This document shows, in pieces, positions 1 through 7,189 of a stretch of DNA of 8,358 nucleotides. This stretch comes from JASFQI01 sp050115555 (GTDB lineage Bacteria; Desulfobacterota; DSM-4660; Desulfatiglandales; HGW-15), in contig JASFQI010000220.1 in assembly GCA_050115555.1 (NCBI GenBank), positions 1-8,358 on the forward strand, written 5' to 3'. Below the pieces are notes generated by a model. It made no database searches. It was not told where the DNA came from and saw only the letters and a list, made by a program, of their open reading frames with translations. Every line of letters begins with the position of its first letter. The stretch's first letter is position 1. The position numbers were made by a program, and so were the translations under genes.

Positions 1-1
1 C

Positions 2-1039
2 ACCGTGTACGAGCTGCCCAAGAACGTCCACTCGGCTATTGTGAGCCGCATCAAGGCCATCGCCCGGCTGGACATGGCCGAGAAACGCCGCCCTCAGGAC
101 GGCCGCATCAAGATGGAAAAGGAGGACCGGGAGTCGGAGATCCGGGTTTCCTCGATCCCCGTGGCCTTCGGCGAAAAGCTCGTCATGCGGATCATGGATC
201 CGGACATCCTGTTCCAGGACCTGGACCGGCTCGGGTTCACGGAAATGGATCTGAGGCGGTACCGCAACTGCATTCAAATGCCTCACGGCATCATTCTGGT
301 CTGCGGCCCCACCGGGAGCGGAAAGTCCACGACCCTGTACTCCACCCTGCGCACGCTTTCCAGCCCGGAGATCAACATCACCACGGTGGAGGACCCCATC
401 GAGATGGTCCACCAGGAGTTCAACCAGATCGCCGTGCAGCCGGTGATCGGGATTACCTTCGCGTCCATTCTTCGAAACATCCTTCGCCAGGACCCGGACA
501 TCATTATGATCGGGGAGATGCGCGACCTGGAGACCGCTCAGAACGCCATTCAGGCGGCCCTGACCGGCCACCTCGTGCTCTCCACGCTTCACACGAACGA
601 CGCCCCGTCCGCGGTCACGCGGCTCCTTGACCTGGGTGTGCCCTCGTTCCTGATCCAGGCCACCCTGGTGGGCGTTCTGGGCCAGCGGCTGGTCCGGAAG
701 ATCTGTCCCCACTGCAGGGAGCCCTTTGAGGTCGATGCAGAGGACCTGGTGGGGGAAGGCCTGGACCTGGGCAAGCGGGGACGGCTGACCCTGCATCGGG
801 GCAGGGGCTGCCTCAAGTGCCGCAGCACGGGGTACCTGGGGCGAAGCGGGATTTACGAGGTCCTTCCTGTCACAGAGGCCATCAAGCGCAACATTCAACC
901 GGAGTGCGACACGGAGGTGCTGAAGGACACGGCACGGAAGGAAGGCATGATCACGCTTCGGGAGAACGCGGTTCGAAAGCTCCTGAAGGGCAAGACCACC
1001 TACCAGGAGGTGCTGCGGGTGACCTGGGAACAGATGTAA
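2..1039 (+). CDS. GspE/PilB-family secretion or type IV pilus assembly ATPase, 3' part
   Basis: This is the C-terminal 345 codons of a hexameric cytoplasmic ATPase that powers pilus extension (PilB) or type II secretion (GspE). The reading frame is open at the left window edge, so the N-terminal domain and the true start lie outside; the GTG at base 5 is internal. Counting from that codon: the family motif ending in RRPQDGRI is at about residues 28-35, the Walker A GPTGSGKST at 101-109, the Asp box VEDPIE at 128-133, a Walker B-type segment IIMIGEMRD at 166-174, and the His box TGHLVLSTLHTN at 187-198. Two CxxC pairs (C234/C237 and C269/C272) form the zinc-binding site typical of GspE and PilB and usually absent from PilT. 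The gene ends in TAA, which shares its last A with the recN start codon. Without the N-terminal domain and the upstream genes I cannot choose between PilB and GspE. Family assignment is very secure. Confidence 0.95.
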   Translation, partial: TVYELPKNVHSAIVSRIKAIARLDMAEKRRPQDGRIKMEKEDRESEIRVSSIPVAFGEKLVMRIMDPDILFQDLDRLGFTEMDLRRYRNCIQMPHGIILVCGPTGSGKSTTLYSTLRTLSSPEINITTVEDPIEMVHQEFNQIAVQPVIGITFASILRNILRQDPDIIMIGEMRDLETAQNAIQAALTGHLVLSTLHTNDAPSAVTRLLDLGVPSFLIQATLVGVLGQRLVRKICPHCREPFEVDAEDLVGEGLDLGKRGRLTLHRGRGCLKCRSTGYLGRSGIYEVLPVTEAIKRNIQPECDTEVLKDTARKEGMITLRENAVRKLLKGKTTYQEVLRVTWEQM

Positions 1040-2772
1040 TGCTCACGCACCTGTCCATTCGGAACTTCGCCATCATTCGTGAGCTGGAGACCCGGTTCCG
1101 GCCCGGGCTCAACATCCTCTCCGGCGAAACCGGGGCCGGGAAATCCATTCTTGTCAACGCCGTGAACCTCATTCTCGGAGGCCGGGCCTCCTCGGACCTG
1201 ATTCGTACAGGAACCGAAGAAGCGCGCGTGGAGGCTCAGTTCCACCTGCCCGATCCCTCTCCGATCAGCGAGACCTTGAGTGAGCTGGGCATCCCGTTCG
1301 ACGGGGACGTGCTGATCAGCCGGACCCTCTCCCGCGAGGGCCGAAACGCCGTGCGCATCAACGGCGTCCTTGCCACCCTCCAGATGCTTTCGCAGGTCAC
1401 CCCTCGGATCATCAGCGTCTCCGGGCAGCACGAGCACCAGCAGCTCTTGCGTCCGGAGCAGCACCTCCTCCTGCTGGATGCCTTTGCCGGGCTGGACGCG
1501 GACCGTCTGGATCTGGGGGAGCGATTCTCCGATTATCGCGCGCTTCGCAGCCGCCTGGACCGGATCGAGAAGGAGATTCGGGAGCAGGAGGAGAAGCGGG
1601 AGCTTGCACGGTTCCATTTGCAGGAGATTCAGTCCGCCCGCGTCGAGCCGGGGGAGGATGGACGGCTGGAGGAGGAGAGAACACGGCTTCGACACGCCGG
1701 CGAGCTTCGGGAGACCGTGGGCGAGGCCTACCAGACAGTCTACGAAAAGGAAGGGGCTGTCCTCAGCGAGGTCGCACGGCTGGAGCGCCGGCTGGAGCGT
1801 GCCGCTGAGCTGGACGCCCGCCTCGGCCCGGTGCGGGAGGCCCTCTTCTCGGTCCGAGCCGAGCTGGAGGACGCGGCCCTTCAGCTTCGTGAAATTCGAA
1901 ATGCCATCCCCATGGACCCACAGCGCCTGGAGCGGGTGGAGGAGCGGCTTCAGCTCCTGAAACGGCTCAAGCGAAAGCACGGCCCCGAGCTGGAGGATGT
2001 GATTCGCACGGGCGAGCGTCTCGCCGGGGACATGGACGATCTGGAAGGCAAGCGTCAGAAGCGGGACACTCTGAGAGCGGAGTGCGGCGTCATTGAGCAG
2101 GAACTGATCGCGCGGGCCGCGTCCCTCTCCGAAAAACGCAAGGCGGCGGGCACCCGGCTTGCCCGGGCGGTGGAAAAGGAGCTTGGGCTTCTGGCCATGG
2201 AGGGAACGCGCCTCCAGGTTCACTTCCAGGAGGGGGTCCCTGAAGAAGGGGTCGGCCGGGAGGAGGTCATGGGACGCCTGGGGCCGGAAGGGTTCGATCG
2301 GGTGGAGTTTCTGCTTTCCCCCAATGTGGGGGAAGACCTCCGCTCCCTCTCGAGGATTGCATCGGGAGGGGAGCTATCGCGCATCCTCCTTGCCCTGAAG
2401 ACGATCCTGACTGGAAACGCCTCTGTGGAGACCGTGGTGTTCGACGAGGTGGACGCAGGTATCGGAGGGGCCACAGCAGAGGTCGTGGGTGAGAAGATCG
2501 AGGCCCTGGCCCTGCAGCGCCAGGTCCTGTGCATTACCCACCTTCCCCAGATCGCCTCCAAGGGCGGGACCCACTTCCTGGTCCAAAAGGATGTTCGGGA
2601 GGAGCGGACCGAAGCGGAAATCACCGAGCTGGATCCCTCGGCCCGGGTGGAGGAGATCGCGCGCCTCCTCGGAGGAAAGGGGCTCTCGGAAAAGGCCGTG
2701 GCCCACGCCCGGGAGATGCTGGAGAGGGGCAAAGGGGCTACGGTTTCTCTCGAATCACCTGACCCGCCTTGA
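1039..2772 (+). CDS. recN: DNA repair protein RecN (SMC-like ATPase)
   Basis: RecN is an SMC-like ATPase that acts early in recombinational repair of double-strand breaks, at DNA in the cytoplasm. The 577-residue product is close to the usual 550-570. It starts with the conserved pattern MLTHLSIRNFAII, Walker A GETGAGKS is at residues 29-36, and the conserved segment VSGQHEHQ is at 127-134. A long charged, coiled-coil-prone middle runs from about 160 to 380, with many E, R, L and Q residues. The C-terminal half-domain has the ABC signature around SGGE (442-445), Walker B ending in D469-E470, and the H-loop TH at 500-501. The open frame continues upstream to base 817, but that part lies inside the ATPase gene. 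The ATG at 1039 is chosen because it gives the canonical N-terminus. The start overlaps the previous stop by one base (TAATG), suggesting translational coupling. The final 35 bases overlap the convergent lipoprotein gene. No intrinsic terminator is visible after it. Confidence 0.97.
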   Translation: MLTHLSIRNFAIIRELETRFRPGLNILSGETGAGKSILVNAVNLILGGRASSDLIRTGTEEARVEAQFHLPDPSPISETLSELGIPFDGDVLISRTLSREGRNAVRINGVLATLQMLSQVTPRIISVSGQHEHQQLLRPEQHLLLLDAFAGLDADRLDLGERFSDYRALRSRLDRIEKEIREQEEKRELARFHLQEIQSARVEPGEDGRLEEERTRLRHAGELRETVGEAYQTVYEKEGAVLSEVARLERRLERAAELDARLGPVREALFSVRAELEDAALQLREIRNAIPMDPQRLERVEERLQLLKRLKRKHGPELEDVIRTGERLAGDMDDLEGKRQKRDTLRAECGVIEQELIARAASLSEKRKAAGTRLARAVEKELGLLAMEGTRLQVHFQEGVPEEGVGREEVMGRLGPEGFDRVEFLLSPNVGEDLRSLSRIASGGELSRILLALKTILTGNASVETVVFDEVDAGIGGATAEVVGEKIEALALQRQVLCITHLPQIASKGGTHFLVQKDVREERTEAEITELDPSARVEEIARLLGGKGLSEKAVAHAREMLERGKGATVSLESPDPP

Positions 2773-3709
2773 AGTTCGCTCCGTCGACCGGCACGGCGGA
2801 CGCATACCGCTCCATGACCTGCACCGTCTGGATCTCCCCTACCTTGGGCCCCAGAAGGTAGAGACTTCTTCCGGAGACGGAACGGATCGGGTCCCCGCGG
2901 CCGAAGACCTCAAAGACGAGTCCCTCGCTCAGGCCGATGTCCTGCCCCGCATTGATCATGATTTTTTCCGGGCCCGCGGAAAGCACCCGGCCGGCCCAGA
3001 CCTGCTCGCGAAGGCTGTCCACGAGCTTTTCGGCCTGTGCATCCAGGATTTGCAGGAACGCCTGCTCTCTGTCTGCTTGCGGAACGGCGGCAATCATCTC
3101 CGCCTCGGATCGTCTCTCCTCGCCCTCGATCACGATCAGCTCCTTCTGGGTTTCCTCTACAGTGGGGACCCGGAGATGAATCTGCTCCTGGTTCGTGAGG
3201 AAAAGGGTGCCGTTCGTGATGTTCAGGGCGTTGACCACCATGGACACCTCCAGCTGGGGCTCCTTGGCCGTGAAGGGCCACACCGGGATCTTGTTCAGGG
3301 GCCAGACGCCGGGGTCGTACCCGATCACTTCGAACCGGTTCAGTACGCAGGTGACGAGAACATTCATGCCCATCTCCTCGGCCTTCTGGGCCAGGTCCGG
3401 GTCGATGACAATGCCGAATTTGGGAGAGCGCACCGTCACGGTGCTGGGGAGGGGCTCTTCGTGCGTGTAGACCACCAGGTTGGGATCCTTTTTCAGGGCG
3501 TCGGCCAACCGGGTCGTCAGCTCGTGGATCTTTTCCTCGCCCATGCCCTGCTGATCCAGGATGGGAAGGACCAGGACCCGTTTCTTGAGGTCCGTCCGCG
3601 GGGAGCGGACCTTTTGGACCATCTTTTTCGCCGTGCCGCAACCGGACGCCGGTAGCAGCAGCGCGAGCATCGCTGCGATCAGCAGCATGTGTATTCCGCG
3701 GTTTCGCAT
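2738..3709 (-). CDS. Unclassified lipoprotein with CsgG/FlgT-like C-terminal domain
   Basis: The product has 323 residues and I do not recognise a named family. The N-terminus is a lipoprotein signal: basic residues R2 and R4, a hydrophobic core at about 8-20, then ASGC with Cys24 as the likely lipidated residue. The residue after it is Gly, not Asp, so outer-membrane sorting is plausible. Residues about 42-50 (KKRVLVLPI) look like the first beta strand of the CsgG/LpoB/TolB-N type fold. Residues 50-130 alternate helix and strand. Residues about 238-320 have the glycine-spaced pattern (G-R-V, I-N-A-G-x-D-x-G-L, G-x-V-F-E-V, V-G-E-I-x-T-V-x-V, A-G-Q-V-I) seen in C-terminal domains of FlgT-like and CsgG-like envelope proteins. 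The ATG at 3709 is supported by AAGGA eight bases upstream; that site overlaps the acylphosphatase stop codon. It is the last gene of the operon, and its TAG lies within recN. Being a gene and a lipoprotein is well supported; the domain resemblance is inference. Confidence 0.85.
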   Translation of the reverse strand: MRNRGIHMLLIAAMLALLLPASGCGTAKKMVQKVRSPRTDLKKRVLVLPILDQQGMGEEKIHELTTRLADALKKDPNLVVYTHEEPLPSTVTVRSPKFGIVIDPDLAQKAEEMGMNVLVTCVLNRFEVIGYDPGVWPLNKIPVWPFTAKEPQLEVSMVVNALNITNGTLFLTNQEQIHLRVPTVEETQKELIVIEGEERRSEAEMIAAVPQADREQAFLQILDAQAEKLVDSLREQVWAGRVLSAGPEKIMINAGQDIGLSEGLVFEVFGRGDPIRSVSGRSLYLLGPKVGEIQTVQVMERYASAVPVDGANFKAGQVIREKP

Positions 3710-3720
3710 GTTGTTTTTCC

Positions 3721-3999
3721 TTAATACGTTACGTCAAAGGTTTCTAACTCTCCCCGGTAGTCCTCCGGGGTCTTGCGGACCTGGTCCACCCGTGAGGCGG
3801 GCGGGCCCGAGTGGCACCAGGAGACAAAGGCCTGTACCGGGGAGTCCGGTCCTTCGGCCACCGCTTCCACGGTCCCGTCCGGACGGTTGCGCACCCAGCC
3901 GTTCACGCCCAGAGACAGGGCCTGACGGCGTGCGGATTCCCGGAACCAGACGCCCTGCACCCGGCCCTCGATGATCAGATGTACACGGATGTTGCTCAT
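3721..3999 (-). CDS. acyP: Acylphosphatase
   Basis: This small cytosolic enzyme hydrolyses the carboxyl-phosphate bond of acyl phosphates such as acetyl phosphate or 1,3-bisphosphoglycerate. The product has 92 residues, the normal size for the family. It contains the signature GRVQGVWFR at residues 12-20 with the phosphate-binding catalytic Arg20, and the second signature GWVRNRPDG at 34-42 with the catalytic Asn38. Both key residues are present, so an active enzyme is expected. The fold ends at the expected C-terminal beta strand (ETFDVTY). The gene sits 10 bases after ligA and 11 bases before the lipoprotein gene on the same strand, so it is almost certainly co-transcribed with them. Its ribosome binding site, AGAGG, overlaps the ligA stop codon (TAAGAGG). 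No link between its activity and the ligase is evident; the grouping may only reflect shared constitutive expression. Confidence 0.96.
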   Translation of the reverse strand: MSNIRVHLIIEGRVQGVWFRESARRQALSLGVNGWVRNRPDGTVEAVAEGPDSPVQAFVSWCHSGPPASRVDQVRKTPEDYRGELETFDVTY

Positions 4000-4012
4000 A
4001 GGTTGCCTCTTA
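4000..4012 (-). promoter_or_regulatory. acyP ribosome binding site overlapping the ligA stop codon
   Basis: Read on the minus strand the sequence is TAAGAGGCAACCT followed by ATG. The ligA TAA runs directly into AGAGG (plus-strand bases 4006-4010), which lies six bases before the acyP start. A ribosome terminating on ligA covers this site, which favours termination-reinitiation. The next junction, acyP to the lipoprotein gene, has the same design: TAAGGA, with AAGGA at plus-strand bases 3718-3722. Confidence 0.7.
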
Positions 4013-6046
4013 TCGGTCCTTTCCCTGTTCTTCCATCATTCGCAGAAAGTCCTCTTCGAAGAGAATGGTCACCCCGAGTTCCCGGGCCTTGTCGAGCTTG
4101 CTCCCGGGGGATTCCCCGGCCACCACAAAGTCGGTTTTGCGGCTTACGGATGAGGACACCCGTCCCCCCAGGCGTTCGATGCGCTCCCGGGCCTCGGGTC
4201 GCGTCATGCGCCCCAGGGCCCCGGTGAGCACGAAGCTTTTGCCCGAGAGCGGGACCGGTCCGCCAGAGCCCTGCGTTTCCTCGAACCGCACGCCCAGGGC
4301 AAGAAGCCGTTTGATATGGTTTCGATGGACATCGCCGGCAAAGTAAGTGACCACGCTCTCTGCAATCTGCGGGCCGATCTCCGGGACGGACTGGAGTGTG
4401 GCCTCGTCGGCGTTCATGAGGCCTTCCAGCCTTCCGAAGCGCTCGGCCAGGACGCGGGCCACGTGCTCTCCCACGTGCCGGATGCCCAGGGCGTAGATGA
4501 ACCGGGCCAGGGTCGTATCCTTGCTTTCCTCGATGGCACGGAGTAGATTTTCCCCGGATTTTTCCGCTATTTTATCCAATGTGACGAGCTTTTCAAGGTC
4601 CAGTTCGTAGAGGTCGGCCGGCTCACGCACGAGGTCGCGATCCAGGAGCTGGGTCACGATCTTTTCCCCCAGCCCGTCGATGTCCATCGCCCCTCTAGAG
4701 ACGTAGTGCCGGAGCATGGCGCGCACCTGGGCGGGGCAGTTCTTGTTGGGGCAGCGGACCACGACCTCGCCCGGGGGGCGGTCCACCGGGGTGCCGCATA
4801 CCGGACACTGTTCGGGCATGACAAAGGGCGTCTCCCTGCCGGTCCTCTTGGAAGGGATCACCTTGACCACTTCAGGGATCACGTCCCCGGCCCGCTGGAC
4901 CACCACGGTGTCCCCCTCCCGGATGTCCTTCTTCTCGATCTCCTCCGGGTTGTGCAGGGTGGCCCGCCGGACGGTCACACCGCCCACCTCCACGGGCTCC
5001 AGGTGGGCCACCGGCGTGAGGGCACCGGTCCGGCCCACCTGCACATCGATCTTTTGAATGCGCGTGGTCTCCTGGGTGGGGGCGAACTTCCAGGCGAGGG
5101 CCCATCGGGGGCTGCGCGAGACCTGTCCCAGGCGGGACTGAAGCGCCAGGTCGTTCACCTTGATCACGGCCCCGTCGATTTCGAACGGAAACGTGTCGCG
5201 TCGCGCCTCCAGGTAGCGGCATTGCGCGATCACTTCATCCGGGCCGTGGCAGACGTGAAGATAGGGGCGGTTGACCCGGCATCCCCAGGCCTGAATGGCG
5301 ACCATCATCTCGTACTGGGTGCCGTTGAGCTCGGCGCCCTCCACGATGCCGACCCCGTAACAGAACATGCGAAGCGGCCTTCTGGCCGTGACCTTGGGAT
5401 CCAGCTGCCGGAGGGATCCGGCGGCCGCGTTTCTCGGGTTGGCGAACGGAGCAAGCCCCTCGGCTAGACGGTCCCGGTTCAGGGTCTCGAATTCCGCACG
5501 CTCCATGTAGACCTCGCCGCGCACTTCCAGGAGATCGGGTGCGGGCCGGCCCGTGCTGAGCTCGATCAGGCTCACGGGCACGTCCAGGATGGTCTTCACG
5601 TTGGCGGTGATGTTCTCACCCACAAAACCGTTTCCCCGCGTGGAGGCCACGGTGAGGCGCCCCTTTTCGTACACGGTCTCCACGGCCAGCCCGTCGATCT
5701 TGGGCTCCACCAGGTACTCCACCGGAGTGTCGTCCCCCAGGTTGCGCCGAATGCGGGCATCGAAATCGAAGACCTCCTGGTCCAAGAACCCGTTTTGCAG
5801 ACTGAGCATAGGAACGCGGTGGGAGACCTGGGTGAAGGCCGTCTGGGGTTCGGCGCCGACCCGCTGGGTCGGGGACTCCGGCGTCACCAGGTGAGGATGG
5901 GCCTGCTCCAGCTCCACGAGCCGCTGAAAGAGGCGATCGTACTCCGCATCCGAGATTTCCGGATCGTCCAAGGCGTAGTACCGGTGATTGTGGTACTCGA
6001 TTTCCCTGCGCAGCTCGTTCAGTTCCCGAATAACGTCCTCCACCAT
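4010..6046 (-). CDS. ligA: NAD+-dependent DNA ligase LigA
   Basis: LigA seals single-strand nicks using NAD+ and is needed for Okazaki fragment joining and repair. The 678-residue product is full length. In order it shows: domain Ia with the HNHRYY motif at about 20-25, which binds the nicotinamide mononucleotide end of NAD+; the adenylation domain with active-site Lys116 in EPKIDG; motif EVRGEVY at 174-180; FEIDGAVIKV at 288-297; and WKF at 319-321. An OB-fold follows, then a four-cysteine zinc finger (C414, C417, C432, C437). Helix-hairpin-helix repeats lie at about 450-575 and a C-terminal BRCT domain at about 599-678. No key residue is missing. The frame also has an ATG at 6067, but 6046 is preferred: GGAAGGGG lies six bases before it, while 6067 has no clear ribosome binding site and would add seven atypical residues. 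It follows the nucleoside phosphorylase by 30 bases and precedes acyP by 10, within one operon. Confidence 0.98.
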   Translation of the reverse strand: MVEDVIRELNELRREIEYHNHRYYALDDPEISDAEYDRLFQRLVELEQAHPHLVTPESPTQRVGAEPQTAFTQVSHRVPMLSLQNGFLDQEVFDFDARIRRNLGDDTPVEYLVEPKIDGLAVETVYEKGRLTVASTRGNGFVGENITANVKTILDVPVSLIELSTGRPAPDLLEVRGEVYMERAEFETLNRDRLAEGLAPFANPRNAAAGSLRQLDPKVTARRPLRMFCYGVGIVEGAELNGTQYEMMVAIQAWGCRVNRPYLHVCHGPDEVIAQCRYLEARRDTFPFEIDGAVIKVNDLALQSRLGQVSRSPRWALAWKFAPTQETTRIQKIDVQVGRTGALTPVAHLEPVEVGGVTVRRATLHNPEEIEKKDIREGDTVVVQRAGDVIPEVVKVIPSKRTGRETPFVMPEQCPVCGTPVDRPPGEVVVRCPNKNCPAQVRAMLRHYVSRGAMDIDGLGEKIVTQLLDRDLVREPADLYELDLEKLVTLDKIAEKSGENLLRAIEESKDTTLARFIYALGIRHVGEHVARVLAERFGRLEGLMNADEATLQSVPEIGPQIAESVVTYFAGDVHRNHIKRLLALGVRFEETQGSGGPVPLSGKSFVLTGALGRMTRPEARERIERLGGRVSSSVSRKTDFVVAGESPGSKLDKARELGVTILFEEDFLRMMEEQGKDR

Positions 6047-6052
6047 GCAGAA

Positions 6053-6060
6053 CCCCTTCC
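6053..6060 (-). promoter_or_regulatory. ligA ribosome binding site
   Basis: On the minus strand this reads GGAAGGGG and ends six bases before the ATG at 6046. It lies downstream of the alternative in-frame ATG at 6067, so it decides in favour of the shorter protein. Confidence 0.75.
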
Positions 6061-6076
6061 AAACCATACGTTTCGT

Positions 6077-6880
6077 TTAAGGCAAGACCGGCTGTTCGCC
6101 GTTCGCAGACCCCTCTCCCCGGGCGAAGGGTCCGACGGCCTCGAGGAGCGCCTCGACCAGCCGCCCGGTGCCCTCCCGCAGGGAAGGGCTCGAGAAGCCG
6201 CGGCGCCAGGTCAGGTCGAACAGCTCGTCCGAGATGACGAGCAGGGCTGCGAGGCGTACACCTCGAAAGGCGGCCACGGCCAGGAGTGCGGACATTTCCA
6301 TGTCCACGGCCAGGATCCCGGCCTCCTGAAAGGCCCGCACGCTCCTACGTGTCTCCCGGTACGGGGCGTCCGTGGTCCAGAGCCTTCCGGACCGGCACGA
6401 GCCGCCCCGGTGATTCACCGCAGTCCGCACGGCCTGGCTGAGATGCGGGTCCGTCTTCGGGCTCGATTCCGCCGTAGGGTAGTGCCGGGAGGTTCCCTCC
6501 TCCGAGAGGGCTTCCAGGGGCATTACGAGGTCGCCGATGCGAAGGTCCGATTGAAGAGACCCGCACCAGCCAGTGACCCATATGCGGCGTGCCCCCCGGG
6601 CAATCATCCTCTCCAGCCCCAGGACGGCCTGAGGAGCGCCGATAAAGGGACCGGCCAGTGTGATCCAGGGAGGAGTGTCCGGACCGCCGGCCTCGAATGC
6701 CCGGTACAGCCCGAAGTCGGTGACGGCCGTTTCCCGGGCCCCTGTACGCTCGACGAGGCGATCCAGGACCGGCCTGGTCATGCCCAGGATCAGGTCGGGG
6801 GCAGCCGGTGGCTCCCCGCGGCCCCTGACCGGGCGGATCAGAACCGGATCCTCTTCAACGCTGTCGGTCCGTGAATTCAA
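6077..6880 (-). CDS. Nucleoside phosphorylase (PNP/UDP phosphorylase superfamily)
   Basis: Members of this superfamily split the N-glycosidic bond of nucleosides, usually with phosphate, in nucleoside salvage. With the start used here the product has 267 residues, a normal size. Visible features are a glycine-rich strand ITLAGPFIGAP (about residues 73-83), RIWVTGWCGSLQSDLRIGD (99-117) matching the GxxGxL..i.iGD phosphate-binding region, and EGTSRHYP (128-135). WTTDAPYRET (168-177) and the ribose-binding VDMEMSAL (192-199) follow, then SDEL at 217-220, where an Asp often contacts a purine base. The pattern is closest to the uridine-phosphorylase-like branch; the substrate cannot be named. The open frame runs on to a GTG at 7102, but the extra 74 residues do not look like this family and a candidate promoter lies inside them. 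I therefore chose TTG at 6880, which leaves about 30 residues before the first conserved strand. TTG at 6934 is an alternative. It is the first gene of the ligA operon, with TAA 30 bases before ligA. Confidence 0.85.
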   Translation of the reverse strand: MNSRTDSVEEDPVLIRPVRGRGEPPAAPDLILGMTRPVLDRLVERTGARETAVTDFGLYRAFEAGGPDTPPWITLAGPFIGAPQAVLGLERMIARGARRIWVTGWCGSLQSDLRIGDLVMPLEALSEEGTSRHYPTAESSPKTDPHLSQAVRTAVNHRGGSCRSGRLWTTDAPYRETRRSVRAFQEAGILAVDMEMSALLAVAAFRGVRLAALLVISDELFDLTWRRGFSSPSLREGTGRLVEALLEAVGPFARGEGSANGEQPVLP

Positions 6881-6960
6881 AGTTTTTCCAAAGCCTTCAA
6901 TTGCCGGGACGGGACTGGAATCCGGCGCGATCAAAGACGTCCCCGGGTAAATCGGAGCCC

Positions 6961-6990
6961 ATCTTAGTGGTGCTGGTGGGTGAATGGCAA
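6961..6990 (-). promoter_or_regulatory. Candidate sigma70-type promoter for the phosphorylase-ligA operon
   Basis: On the minus strand, TTGCCA (plus-strand 6985-6990, five of six matches to TTGACA) is followed after 18 bases by TAAGAT (6961-6966, four of six matches to TATAAT). Transcription would start near 6954, giving a leader of about 70 bases to the TTG at 6880, or about 20 bases to the alternative TTG at 6934. It would rule out the upstream GTG at 7102. The match is moderate and based on sequence alone. Confidence 0.45.
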
Positions 6991-7030
6991 CCCGAAAAAT
7001 CGCTGGGAGAAAAACCGGTTTCCGCGACAA

Positions 7031-7056
7031 GGCCTTCCGAATAACGGAAAAAGGCC
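7031..7056. repeat. Bulged inverted repeat in the intergenic region
   Basis: The arms are GGCC-TTCCG (7031-7039) and CGGAA-GGCC (7045-7049 and 7053-7056), with a five-base loop AATAA and a three-A bulge in the right arm. No T-run follows on either strand, so it is not a standard intrinsic terminator. It lies upstream of both candidate promoters and may be a protein-binding site or chance. Confidence 0.4.
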
Positions 7057-7160
7057 ATGGAAACAGGAATGGATTATGGTATGATGACGTATTCGAAAAC
7101 ACTCATCCTGGACCGCACTGGAACCCGGGGAAGGGTGTGTTGTGCTCAAAGCGATTTTTA

Positions 7161-7189
7161 TTGACAAAAAACCTGTTGATCCATAAACT
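7161..7189 (+). promoter_or_regulatory. sigma70-type promoter of ffh
   Basis: A perfect -35 TTGACA (7161-7166) is followed by a 17-base spacer and the -10 TAAACT (7184-7189, four of six matches). The surroundings are AT-rich. Transcription should begin near 7196, leaving a short leader of about 28 bases before the ffh ATG at 7224. Confidence 0.75.

Noticed and set aside
1000..2223. A 407-codon open frame on the minus strand, opposite recN
   Set aside because: It lies antisense to a clear recN over its whole conserved length. Its protein has no recognisable domain, and such long shadow frames are expected opposite GC-rich genes.
2489..3655. A 388-codon plus-strand frame running out of recN across the lipoprotein gene
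   Set aside because: The opposite strand has a lipoprotein with a signal sequence, ribosome binding site and operon spacing. The plus-strand product is compositionally biased and lacks domains.
4706..5467. A 253-codon plus-strand frame inside ligA
   Set aside because: It is antisense to the ligase adenylation, OB and zinc-finger regions and is rich in G, H, L and D as typical for a shadow frame.
5795..6874. A 359-codon plus-strand frame across the ligA 5' end and the phosphorylase gene
   Set aside because: It is antisense to two recognisable genes and has no domain of its own.
7073..7085. Extra -10-like boxes: TATGAT on the plus strand and CATAAT on the minus strand
   Set aside because: Their -35 partners are weak (at best TGGAAA with a 16-base spacer on the plus strand), and both strands have better-placed promoter candidates.
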